A stretch of 22,109 nucleotides of DNA, taken from positions 1 to 22,109 of the forward strand of contig JAEYJO010000004.1 in the NCBI GenBank assembly GCA_023408815.1, given 5' to 3'. The notes under the pieces are model-generated. The model saw nothing but the letters and a program-made list of their open reading frames with translations, was not told the origin of the DNA and made no database searches. Below, piece after piece: positions 7,709 through 14,953 of this stretch. How positions within the stretch are numbered: the stretch's first letter is position 1; the number at the start of each line of letters is the position of its first letter. Source of the stretch: Bacillota bacterium. GTDB lineage: Bacteria > Bacillota > Clostridia > Lachnospirales > Lachnospiraceae. Made by a program: the position numbers and the translations under genes.

Positions 7709-8082
7709 TATTTTCTATCTCCTTTTGGCTTGGCAATCCAGAAAATGTGTATTGTTACACAGCTTCCCACGGCAATGAGAAGAAGGGTGAGCCAAAGCCG
7801 TCCGATGAGGAACATGGACACGAGCAACATTCCCCAGAGGAAAACGAGACTCTTGATCACAGTCCTGCGAGGCAGGCCGTTCCCTTTTTGATAGTTTTCG
7901 ATATATTCCCGGAAAAAGGAAATCCGCAGAATCCTCTCCCTAAGTTTCGGAGTACCGGTTAAACAGGCTGCTCCTAACAGAACAAAAGGTGTGGTAGGTA
8001 AAATCGGCAAAAAAACTCCGATTAGCCCCAGTGCCAGAAAAAGAAAACCTAATGCAGTCAACAGAATGATACGGATGCGCAT
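7708..8082 (-). CDS. DUF454 / YbaN-like inner-membrane protein
   Basis: A 124-aa protein with the clear DUF454 pattern: N-terminal helix with G..GVFLPILPTTPFVLLGAAC (residues about 18-41), a cytoplasmic stretch with PRRTVIKS, then two closely spaced membrane helices. Members such as E. coli YbaN are small membrane proteins of unknown function. AAGGAG is embedded at the end of the DUF4491 gene, whose stop is only 6 bp upstream; the stop codon here overlaps the next gene's ATG. These tight junctions make the three genes a single operon. Family call is secure, role unknown. Confidence 0.85.
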   Translation of the reverse strand: MRIRIILLTALGFLFLALGLIGVFLPILPTTPFVLLGAACLTGTPKLRERILRISFFREYIENYQKGNGLPRRTVIKSLVFLWGMLLVSMFLIGRLWLTLLLIAVGSCVTIHIFWIAKPKGDRK

Positions 8083-8088
8083 GGGCAG

Positions 8089-8397
8089 CTACTCCTTTTT
8101 ATCTTGTTCTTTTTTTATATGCTTAGGGTTTGCAGGAAACCATCCTTTGCGAACTCTCTCGGCCTGCTCTTTAAGCTCGATTACCGACCAAAGCATGGCG
8201 CATCCCAATACTGCAAGAGATCCGGATAAAATGATTTGCGAAAGGAATAAAGAGGATATGCAGCATATTAACCCAAGAATGAGAAATACGGGCCATATAC
8301 GCCATGTGAAATAATATTCACATTTAATAACGATAGGGTGAAACAAGCCGATGATTAAAAAGGCTATAATGCCGATAATAATGCCAGACCAATGCAT
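8089..8397 (-). CDS. DUF4491-like small membrane protein
   Basis: A 102-aa protein matching my memory of DUF4491: N-terminal helix with GIIIGIIAFLIIGLFHPIVIKCEYYF, two further membrane helices, and the cytoplasmic tail ELKEQAERVRKGWFPANPKH. The family is common in Clostridia and Bacteroidetes and has no known function. A near-perfect AAGGAGG sits 6 bp before the ATG, so translation should be strong. It is the first gene of the minus-strand cluster DUF4491, DUF454, membrane protein and possibly catalase. Confidence 0.8.
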   Translation of the reverse strand: MHWSGIIIGIIAFLIIGLFHPIVIKCEYYFTWRIWPVFLILGLICCISSLFLSQIILSGSLAVLGCAMLWSVIELKEQAERVRKGWFPANPKHIKKEQDKKE

Positions 8398-8465
8398 AAG
8401 TATCCTCCTTATTATTAATATTAAGAGTCATTACTGTTAATATAAAATTACCTAAATGAGTTTAA

Positions 8466-8495
8466 TTTGTCAATAAATAAATATATTTTGACAAA
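8466..8495. repeat. Inverted repeat carrying two outward TTGACA boxes upstream of the DUF4491 operon
   Basis: TTTGTCAA (8466-8473) and TTGACAAA (8488-8495) are a perfect 8-bp inverted pair separated by 14 A/T bases, so the half-site centres are 22 bp apart, about two helical turns. The left arm read on the minus strand is a perfect -35 box (TTGACA), but the best -10 at 17 bp is only TAATTT (8445-8450). The site could be an operator over a weak promoter. Apart from this the 260-bp gap 8398-8657 shows no gene, only short palindromes. Confidence 0.4.
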
Positions 8496-8657
8496 AAATG
8501 CGAAATTTTAATTATTTACTATTTGAATTGTATTTATAAAATAGAAAAAGTATGCAATGCAGATTTTTCAATTTTAATGAAGAAACGGCGCGCCACAACT
8601 GAATTCAGCCGTGAAGCACCGCTTCCTATCCATAATATCCGTATATAAGTAACAATT

Positions 8658-9422
8658 CTATATGGACGTCCATCCGCCGTCTATCGTCAAAAGCTGTCCT
8701 GTCGTATAGCTGGAGGCATCGGAAGCGAAATAAATGATAGCTCCGTCCAGTTCTCCGGCGCGTCCGGCTCTTCCCATAGGGCAGTAAGCCCCAATTACCT
8801 GCTTGAAATCCTCGCTTTCTACAAAGCTATCCGTAAGCTCGGAAGGAAAATAGGCAGGCCCGATAGCGTTGACCGTGATATTATACGGTGCCCATTCATT
8901 TGCCAATTCCTTTGTAAGCATGGCTACTGCGCCCTTGGAAGCGCAGTAGGAACTGATCTTAAGGCCCGGCATAGCTACTGTACTGTGGATAGAGCCGAGA
9001 TTGATGATTTTACCATATTTACGCGCGACCATCCCTTTTCCGAATTCCCTGCTCACATAATAAACGCTGTTGAGATTCAGGTCGATGACCCGTTTCCATT
9101 CGTCGTCCGTCTGCTCTTCGGCGGCTACAGAGCCTCCGGTACCGGCATTGTTTACAAGAATATCTACCTTGCCGAAGAAATTTTCAATTTGTGCGACAGA
9201 TCTTTTAAGCTCGTCCATCTTTGTGACATCACATGGAACGGAGAGACAGCGAACGCCTAACTGCTCGATTTCCTTCTGCACATCCGTAAGCTTTTCTGCT
9301 CTTCTTGCCATCAGCGCCACATCGGCGCCCTGCCTTGCCAGGGCTTTGGCAAACTGTACGCCCAGCCCGGAGGAGGCCCCCGTAATTACTGCGGTTTTTC
9401 CAGTTAAATCGAATAGACTCAT
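8658..9422 (-). CDS. Short-chain dehydrogenase/reductase (SDR)
   Basis: A 254-aa NAD(P)-dependent oxidoreductase with the classical SDR layout. TGASSGLG at 14-21 binds the cofactor, NNAG at 91-94 is the structural motif, and the catalytic set is Ser144, Tyr159 and Lys163 (YCASK). The C-terminal TGQLLTIDGGWTSI is typical of the classical family. Overall it resembles gluconate 5-dehydrogenase / 2-deoxy-gluconate dehydrogenase-type SDRs, which act on sugar acids or simple polyols, but substrate prediction within SDRs is unreliable. GAAAGGAAGG lies upstream of the ATG. Transcribed alone on the minus strand from its own promoter; no strong terminator follows, so reading into the DUF4491 region is possible. 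Confidence 0.92.
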   Translation of the reverse strand: MSLFDLTGKTAVITGASSGLGVQFAKALARQGADVALMARRAEKLTDVQKEIEQLGVRCLSVPCDVTKMDELKRSVAQIENFFGKVDILVNNAGTGGSVAAEEQTDDEWKRVIDLNLNSVYYVSREFGKGMVARKYGKIINLGSIHSTVAMPGLKISSYCASKGAVAMLTKELANEWAPYNITVNAIGPAYFPSELTDSFVESEDFKQVIGAYCPMGRAGRAGELDGAIIYFASDASSYTTGQLLTIDGGWTSI

Positions 9423-9499
9423 AAGATCCTTCCTTTCTTATTATTTACTGCAGAGTTAATGGTAGCCGGGTAGGCTGAAAAAGCTTTCCCTATGACATA

Positions 9500-9528
9500 A
9501 CTATGGCCTTGGGGGCAGGATAAGTCAA
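9500..9528 (-). promoter_or_regulatory. Candidate promoter of the SDR gene
   Basis: On the minus strand TTGACT (9523-9528), exactly 17 bp and CATAGT (9500-9505) match the consensus at 5/6 and 4/6, giving a 5' leader of about 70 nt. Confidence 0.4.
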
Positions 9529-9538
9529 GAGTAATGTG

Positions 9539-9582
9539 TCGATAAAAAATATCGATAAAAGTTTTTTTCGATGTGTTATACT
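9539..9582 (+). promoter_or_regulatory. Candidate promoter with direct repeats ahead of two-component system 1
   Basis: TATACT (9577-9582) is a good -10, but the -35 is weak (TCGATA at 9552-9557, spacer 19). TCGATAAAA occurs twice, at 9539-9547 and 9552-9560, 13 bp apart, on or near the -35. This could be an activator site, possibly for the adjacent regulator, but nothing proves it. Confidence 0.3.
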
Positions 9583-9668
9583 GTTTGTGTATTAGAAAGA
9601 TATGCCCATGAAATAGCGGAAAAGAAAGGGTTTTATTATTTAAGAAAATGTAGGTTAGAGGGAAGAGT

Positions 9669-10352
9669 ATGAAAAATATCCTGATTATTGAAGACGACCG
9701 TACCTTGAGCAACGGTATTTCGTTGACGTTAAAAAGCGAGGAATATCACATAGAACAGAGCTTCGACTTAAATTCTGCAAGGCAAGCGCTTTTAAAGGAG
9801 CACTATGAGCTGTTGATTTTAGATATTAACCTGCCGGATGGCAGCGGACTGGATTTCTTAAAGGAATTCAGACAAAGGCATGAGACGAAGGTAATTTTGC
9901 TGACAGCAAACGATATGGAGACCGATATCGTTCTGGGACTTGAAATGGGAGCGGACGATTATATCACGAAGCCATTTTCGCTGGCGGTGCTGCGTGCCCG
10001 GGTAAATAGCCAGCTCAGGCACAGGTCACATTGCATGGGAGAGGTAGTGACTATGACTTCCTTCCGCTTCGATTTCGAAAGAATGGAATATTACAAGGGC
10101 AGTACGTCTATTGAATTGAGCAAAACGGAACAGAAGCTTTTGCGCATCCTTGTGCTAAACCGCGGTAAGATTCTTTCACGGTCCGAACTGGTAGACCGCA
10201 TATGGACGGATGGAGCGGAATACGTGGATGAAAATGCCCTTTCCGTCACAGTTAAGCGTCTGAGGGATAAGTTGGAGGAGGATTCCTCGAAACCTCAATA
10301 TATTAAAACGGTGTATGGAATCGGGTATATTTGGGAGGATAATGGAAGATGA
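9669..10352 (+). CDS. OmpR-family response regulator (two-component system 1)
   Basis: A 227-aa DNA-binding regulator. The receiver domain (1-115) has acidic Glu8/Asp9/Asp10, phospho-acceptor Asp52 in LDINLPDGSG, Thr79 and Lys101 in TKPF. The winged-helix domain (about 128-225) has the family's SKTEQKLLRIL, the LSRSELVDRIW start of its second half, and the terminal KTVYGIGYIW. AGAGGGAAGAG precedes the ATG. Its stop overlaps the kinase start by ATGA, indicating coupled translation. The genes downstream suggest it controls the ABC transporter at 11464-14804, where an 11-bp tandem repeat of the kind OmpR-type regulators use lies just before a -10 box. The signal is unknown. Confidence 0.95.
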   Translation: MKNILIIEDDRTLSNGISLTLKSEEYHIEQSFDLNSARQALLKEHYELLILDINLPDGSGLDFLKEFRQRHETKVILLTANDMETDIVLGLEMGADDYITKPFSLAVLRARVNSQLRHRSHCMGEVVTMTSFRFDFERMEYYKGSTSIELSKTEQKLLRILVLNRGKILSRSELVDRIWTDGAEYVDENALSVTVKRLRDKLEEDSSKPQYIKTVYGIGYIWEDNGR

Positions 10353-11266
10353 ATAAGTGGTCTCTTTTTTTGTTAGCCCTTTCGCTCATATTTTTTGCGC
10401 TTTCCCTCGGATTGGCTGTTTATACGGCTCATAAAAACACGAAAATAATGAATCGGTTAAAATCCATGCTGGATATGGCGGGAAACGGAACTTTTTCGGA
10501 ATCTGTTTTTGATGAAAGCCTTCTTTCAGCAGTGGAGGAAAAAATGGCGAATTATTTATCTTCATCGGAGGTATCTGCGAAGAATCTGGCGCAGGAAAGG
10601 GATAAGATCAAAGCCCTCATTGCGGATATTTCCCACCAGACAAAAACGCCTGTCTCTAATATTCTGCTTTATTCTCAGCTTTTGAAGGAGCAGGAACTGC
10701 CGGATGAAAGCATGTCCTGCGTGGAGGCGCTGAGTGTACAAGCACAGAAATTAGCCTTTTTAATCGATTCTCTCATAAAAATTTCCCGTTTGGAATCGGG
10801 AGTCTTTGTTCTTTGTCCTATAATGCAGGAGGTGGAGCCTCTTTTTAAGAAAGTGCTGACGCAGGCTTTTTCACAGGCGAAGGAAAAGGGCGTACTGCTC
10901 ACGGCAGAAGAAACGGAGGGCGCTGCCTGTTTCGATTTGAAATGGACGGCGGAAGCACTTTATAATGTTGTGGATAATGCGATTAAGTATACGCCGGGAG
11001 GCGGCCGGATACGGCTTAGTGCGGTACAGTATGAGCTTTTCTTTCGAATAGATGTAAGCGACGACGGCATCGGCATTGCAGAAGAGGAGCAGCCCTTAAT
11101 ATTCGGTCGTTTTTACCGTTCTGCTGCAGTCCATGATACCGATGGAGTGGGAATCGGTCTTTATTTGGCAAGACAGATTATTGCGGGACAGGGAGGTTAT
11201 TTAAAAGTAAAGTCTTCGCTGGAAGAAGGAAGTATTATTTCCGTATTTTTACCAATGGGACAGTAA
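10349..11266 (+). CDS. Sensor histidine kinase with minimal input domain (two-component system 1)
   Basis: A 305-aa membrane kinase. One clear N-terminal hydrophobic segment (about 5-27) is followed directly by a cytoplasmic linker. There is no extracellular domain and no obvious HAMP or PAS domain. The dimerisation helix carries His96 in ISHQTKTPVSN. The ATP-binding domain has the N-box with Asn206/Asn210 (YNVVDNAIKY), DDGIG at 238-242 and GVGIGL at 266-271. Its start codon lies inside the regulator's stop. Lack of an outside sensor is known from intramembrane-sensing kinases that read membrane stress or an adjacent ABC transporter. Here only one membrane segment is evident, fewer than BceS-type kinases. 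Followed by a terminator at 11331-11366. Confidence 0.94.
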   Translation: MNKWSLFLLALSLIFFALSLGLAVYTAHKNTKIMNRLKSMLDMAGNGTFSESVFDESLLSAVEEKMANYLSSSEVSAKNLAQERDKIKALIADISHQTKTPVSNILLYSQLLKEQELPDESMSCVEALSVQAQKLAFLIDSLIKISRLESGVFVLCPIMQEVEPLFKKVLTQAFSQAKEKGVLLTAEETEGAACFDLKWTAEALYNVVDNAIKYTPGGGRIRLSAVQYELFFRIDVSDDGIGIAEEEQPLIFGRFYRSAAVHDTDGVGIGLYLARQIIAGQGGYLKVKSSLEEGSIISVFLPMGQ

Positions 11267-11300
11267 AATCTTTCAAAACTGTTAGATTCTTATATCGGCC

Positions 11301-11333
11301 GGAAAGATTGTGGAAAGATTGTTGTGGTATAGT
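11301..11333 (+). promoter_or_regulatory. 11-bp tandem repeat and -10 box: probable regulator site and promoter of the ABC operon
   Basis: GGAAAGATTGT occurs twice without a gap (11301-11311 and 11312-11322). Five bases later comes TATAGT (11328-11333), a 5/6 match to -10. There is no proper -35: its place is taken by the second repeat. An 11-bp period, one helical turn, in tandem over the -35 is the known layout for OmpR/PhoB-type activators. The likely binder is the adjacent regulator (inference). An inverted copy of part of the unit (AATCTTTC) lies at 11268-11275. Confidence 0.5.
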
Positions 11334-11366
11334 CTGTATTGTAGAAATAAGATACGGACTTTTTTA
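11331..11366 (+). terminator. Intrinsic terminator of two-component system 1, overlapping the ABC promoter
   Basis: AGTCTGTAT (11331-11339) pairs with ATACGGACT (11352-11360), with one G-U pair, followed by a T-run. It would end transcripts coming from the kinase. A transcript starting from the -10 at 11328-11333 would begin near 11340, inside the loop, lacking the left arm, and so would escape. Confidence 0.65.
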
Positions 11367-11398
11367 TGTAATAGGAAAGTGATTTTATTACATAAAAA
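11361..11398. repeat. 13-bp perfect inverted repeat in the ABC operon leader
   Basis: TTTTTATGTAATA (11361-11373) and TATTACATAAAAA (11386-11398) are perfect complements separated by 12 bp. In RNA this makes a 13-bp A/U hairpin in the 5' leader without a following U-run; as DNA it could be a dimer-binding operator. The T-run of the preceding terminator is shared with its left arm. Confidence 0.7.
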
Positions 11399-11411
11399 TG
11401 GATACGCAGCT

Positions 11412-11441
11412 TTTGTTCTATAATAGGGAGTTTGTTCTATA
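11412..11441 (+). repeat. Direct repeat TTTGTTCTATA before the ABC ATPase
   Basis: Two exact 11-bp copies, at 11412-11422 and 11431-11441, lie 19 bp apart, just upstream of the ribosome binding site AAAGGAG (11445-11451). The first copy runs into a perfect TATAAT at 11419-11424 that has no convincing -35. It could be a second promoter with an activator, or chance in A/T-rich DNA. Confidence 0.45.
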
Positions 11442-11463
11442 GCGAAAGGAGTAAATAGAAAGG

Positions 11464-12141
11464 ATGACAATATTAGAAACGCGGAACCTGAGAAAGATCT
11501 ATGGCAGAGGAGAGATGGAGGTACATGCGCTGGACGGCGTAGACTTCCGTGTTGAAAAAGGAGAATTCGTAGCGGTTGTGGGGACCTCCGGCAGCGGCAA
11601 ATCTACGCTGCTCCACATGCTTGGAGGACTGGACAGACCTACCTCCGGCAGCGTGATGGTGGACGGCAAGGATATTTTCACGCTGAAAGATGAGGAACTT
11701 ACGATCTTCAGGAGACGAAAAATTGGGTTTGTGTTTCAAAATTATAATCTTGTGCCGGTGTTGAATGTTTATGAGAACATTCTCCTGCCTATTCAACTGG
11801 ATGGTAATGTGCCGGATCAGGCTTATGTGACCAATATTATCGATACGCTGGGGCTTAGCTCCAAGCTTCAGAACTTGTCCAATAATCTTTCTGGAGGACA
11901 GCAGCAGCGTGTTGCCATTGCTAGAGCGTTGGCAGCAAAGCCTGCGATTATTCTGGCCGACGAACCCACCGGCAATCTGGACAGCCGTACCAGCCAGGAT
12001 GTAATGGGCTTATTAAAGGTAACCAGCCAAAAATTCAGTCAGACCATTGTGATCATAACCCATAACGAAGAAATCGCACAGATGTGCGACCGGATCATCC
12101 GAATTGAAGATGGAAAAATCATAGGCGGTGACCGGGGATGA
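11464..12141 (+). CDS. ABC transporter ATP-binding protein (LolD/MacB/Bce-type)
   Basis: A 225-aa ATPase that would drive the FtsX-like permease encoded next. Walker A is GTSGSGKST (40-48), Q-loop Gln92 in FQNYNL, signature LSGGQQQR (142-149), Walker B IILADE with catalytic Glu167, D-loop GNLD and switch His200 in ITHN. The GNLDSRTSQDVM stretch is typical of the MacB/LolD/FtsE/Bce branch, whose partners work as mechanotransmitters or exporters and not as importers. The start has AAAGGAG 12 bp upstream, a rather long spacing; an AGAAAGG directly abutting the ATG is too close to be useful. The stop overlaps the permease start (ATGA), so the two are made together. No solute-binding protein is encoded nearby. 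Confidence 0.96.
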   Translation: MTILETRNLRKIYGRGEMEVHALDGVDFRVEKGEFVAVVGTSGSGKSTLLHMLGGLDRPTSGSVMVDGKDIFTLKDEELTIFRRRKIGFVFQNYNLVPVLNVYENILLPIQLDGNVPDQAYVTNIIDTLGLSSKLQNLSNNLSGGQQQRVAIARALAAKPAIILADEPTGNLDSRTSQDVMGLLKVTSQKFSQTIVIITHNEEIAQMCDRIIRIEDGKIIGGDRG

Positions 12142-14804
12142 TGAAGGTGAAGAATAAAAAAACAATTTTCAGTTTGTCTTTAAAAACCTTAAGAGCAAAT
12201 TATACGAGAAATTTGATTGCTGTGGCGGCGATGGTGCTGACGACAGTATTATTCACCTCGCTTTTTACCATTGCCATGTCAATTAACCATTCCTTTCAGC
12301 AGGCGAACTTCCGTCAGGCCGGTGGATGGAGCCACGGGACATTCAAGTATATGACCGGAGATCAGTTCGAGGAGATAAAAAGCGATCCTCTCATTAAGGA
12401 GTACGGGTTGCGTCGTTTTGTAGGAATGGCGGAAAGCGAACCTTTCCTTAAATCTCATGTGGAAATTGGATACAGCGACGCAAAGCAGGCACACTGGATG
12501 TACTGCGACCCGGCAGAAGGCCAGCTGCCTGCTGAGAACAGCAATGAAGCCGCCACCGATACACGTGTGCTGGAGTTGCTTGGTGTCGAGCCGGTATTGG
12601 GAAACGAATTTACCATGACTTTTGATGTGGACGGTACTGAAGTAACGGAAACCTTTGTACTGAGCGGCTGGTGGGAATATGACGAGGCGATTATCGCAAA
12701 CCATGTTCTTATCCCCCACAGCCGCGCACAGGCTATCTATGATCACATTGAAATAGGAAGCGGCATAGGCGATGACGGCATGATAGGCTCCTGGAATCTG
12801 GACGTTATGTTGGGCAGTTCACTGCACATTGAACAGGATATGAACAAAATCCTTGCCGGTCACGGTTATCAGACAGAAAGCCGCTCAGCGGGGGATAGGG
12901 ATAACTATATTGCAATAGGCGTAAACTGGGGCTACACAGGCTCACAGCTTGCTGATAATATGGATTCCATCACCGTTGTTGCAATCGTGGGGCTTCTGCT
13001 GATCATTACCTTTACGGGTTATCTGATCATTTATAACGTATTTCAGATTTCAGTCTCAAATGATATCCGTTTCTATGGACTGCTGAAAACCATCGGCACC
13101 ACCGGACGGCAGATCAGGCGCATCATCAGGCTGCAGGCACTTTTGCTGTCTCTGTTCGGTATCCCCTTTGGATTGCTGATTGGCTATGGCGTGGGAGTTC
13201 GGCTGACACCTGTGATTTTGTCCCAGCTCAACGGCGTCGTACAGGATGCGGTATCGGCAAACCCTCTGATTTTTATTGGCTCAGCACTTTTTGCGTTGGC
13301 TACAGTGATGATTTCCTGCCGCAGACCAGGGAGAATGGCGGCAAAAGTATCGCCCATAGAGGCGGTCCGCTACACCGAGGGGATGGCGAGTAAAAAATCG
13401 ATACGCGAGTCGCAGTCAGGTGCGTCTCTGCTCAAAATGGCATGGGCAAATCTGGGACGAAGCCGGGGAAAGACAACTGTCACCGTTGTTTCGCTTTCGC
13501 TGGCTGTTTTGCTGCTCAACATGACGGTCACGTTTACGAATGGTTTTGATATGGATAAATATCTGTCCAATATGGTTTCAGATTTTATCGTGGCGGATGC
13601 GGGCTATTTTCAGACAGGATCATTTTGGAGTGCCGACAGGGCACTGCCCGAAGTTGTCACCTCCGGTCTGGAAACCCAGCCGGGCATGGAAGCAGGAGGG
13701 CGGGTCTACGGCATGACCGGGCCGGCAGAAGAATTTGTCACCGAGGATTATTATCGAACCATGTACGGGGTGTGGAATGATCAGGAAACGCTGGACTACT
13801 TAGTTGCCGCTGCGGATAAAAATGATGCGGGACTGTTATCCGACAGAGTGCAGCTTTACGGCATGGAGCAATATGCGCTCGATAAGCTGATAGTGCTGGA
13901 TGGTGATTTGTCCAAGCTCTATGAGCCCGGAGGACGTTATGTCGCGGCAGTCTATTTCGAGGATGACTACGGCAATCCTCTGATGGATTCTCATTGGGCA
14001 ATGCTTGGCGATATGATAACGCTGCGCTATGTGGAAGAGTACGAATATTTCGATCCGGATACGGGTGAAATTCTTGATTTTGAAAATATTACCGATGACC
14101 AGAATTTTTACTACCGAGCAAAAGTATATCAGGACGTTGAGTATGAGGTGGCGGCGCTGGTCATTGTGCCGCACTCTCTCAGCTACCGCTATTATGGCGC
14201 AGATGAGTTTGTTATGAATGACCGGACATTTATTCAAGACAGCGATACCAGCAATGTGATGTATTATGCCTGCGATGTCAAGGATGAAAGCATTGACGGC
14301 ATGGAAGCTTTTTTATCCGATTTGACAAATAATAGGATGCCACAGTTCGATTATGAGAGCAAGGCGACATATGCTGCGGAGTTCGATTCCTTTCGGAATA
14401 TGTTCCTGATGCTCGGAGGCATTCTGAGCTTTATTGTCGGGCTTGTAGGAGTACTTAATTTTCTCAACGCAATTTTGACCGGAATTCTCACACGACGCAG
14501 GGAGCTTGCGATGCTTCAGTCCATCGGCATGACCGGCAGGCAACTGAAAGCTATGTTGATTTGGGAGGGGCTGTATTATGCTTTAGGTGCAGTTGCCGTA
14601 TCGCTCGTGCTCAGCCTCTCCGCGGGCCCCTTGTTATCCAGAGTATTGGAGAATACATTTTGGTTTTTCACCTATCGGTTTACTGTTTTACCCATATTGT
14701 TGCTTGCGCCAATTTTTACGATACTGGGTATTGCAGCGCCGTTGGTTGTGTACTGTACTGTCGCCAGACGCTCTGTTGTCGAACGGCTGCGTGAAACGGA
14801 ATAG
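12138..14804 (+). CDS. Large FtsX-like ABC permease with two extracellular domains
   Basis: An 888-aa permease with eight predicted membrane helices in a duplicated 1+3 pattern. Helix 1 at about 27-49, extracellular domain of about 225 residues, helices 2-4 at 278-302, 331-360 and 376-396. Then helix 5 at 446-467, a second extracellular domain of about 285 residues, and helices 6-8 at about 756-780, 810-830 and 848-870. The FtsX/MacB core is clear in both halves: FYGLLKTIGTTGRQIRRII and RRELAMLQSIGMTGRQLKAML. BceB-type permeases instead have ten helices and one large domain, so this is a different type. The start could be either of two adjacent ATGs (12138 or 12141). Likely role, inferred: export or removal of a peptide or lipid at the cell surface. 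Substrate unknown. Confidence 0.93.
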   Translation: MMKVKNKKTIFSLSLKTLRANYTRNLIAVAAMVLTTVLFTSLFTIAMSINHSFQQANFRQAGGWSHGTFKYMTGDQFEEIKSDPLIKEYGLRRFVGMAESEPFLKSHVEIGYSDAKQAHWMYCDPAEGQLPAENSNEAATDTRVLELLGVEPVLGNEFTMTFDVDGTEVTETFVLSGWWEYDEAIIANHVLIPHSRAQAIYDHIEIGSGIGDDGMIGSWNLDVMLGSSLHIEQDMNKILAGHGYQTESRSAGDRDNYIAIGVNWGYTGSQLADNMDSITVVAIVGLLLIITFTGYLIIYNVFQISVSNDIRFYGLLKTIGTTGRQIRRIIRLQALLLSLFGIPFGLLIGYGVGVRLTPVILSQLNGVVQDAVSANPLIFIGSALFALATVMISCRRPGRMAAKVSPIEAVRYTEGMASKKSIRESQSGASLLKMAWANLGRSRGKTTVTVVSLSLAVLLLNMTVTFTNGFDMDKYLSNMVSDFIVADAGYFQTGSFWSADRALPEVVTSGLETQPGMEAGGRVYGMTGPAEEFVTEDYYRTMYGVWNDQETLDYLVAAADKNDAGLLSDRVQLYGMEQYALDKLIVLDGDLSKLYEPGGRYVAAVYFEDDYGNPLMDSHWAMLGDMITLRYVEEYEYFDPDTGEILDFENITDDQNFYYRAKVYQDVEYEVAALVIVPHSLSYRYYGADEFVMNDRTFIQDSDTSNVMYYACDVKDESIDGMEAFLSDLTNNRMPQFDYESKATYAAEFDSFRNMFLMLGGILSFIVGLVGVLNFLNAILTGILTRRRELAMLQSIGMTGRQLKAMLIWEGLYYALGAVAVSLVLSLSAGPLLSRVLENTFWFFTYRFTVLPILLLAPIFTILGIAAPLVVYCTVARRSVVERLRETE

Positions 14805-14953
14805 TTGATACTATATTTTTTAAAACACATTGAGATTTGAATGTCTGTATGATATATTACAAATTAGGAAATGAAGTAAACAAACACTGGTAAGAATAAA
14901 GGGAAAATAAAAAACAAACGAATGAATGAAAGGGTTTGAAAAGGAGAGGAGTT

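Noticed and set aside
8613..8625. GAAGC-ACC-GCTTC hairpin downstream of the SDR gene
   Set aside because: Only 5 bp of stem and no T-run on the minus strand; not convincing as a terminator.
8662..8673. Perfect 12-bp palindrome ATGGACGTCCAT
   Set aside because: It lies inside the last codons of the SDR gene and is explained by its coding sequence.
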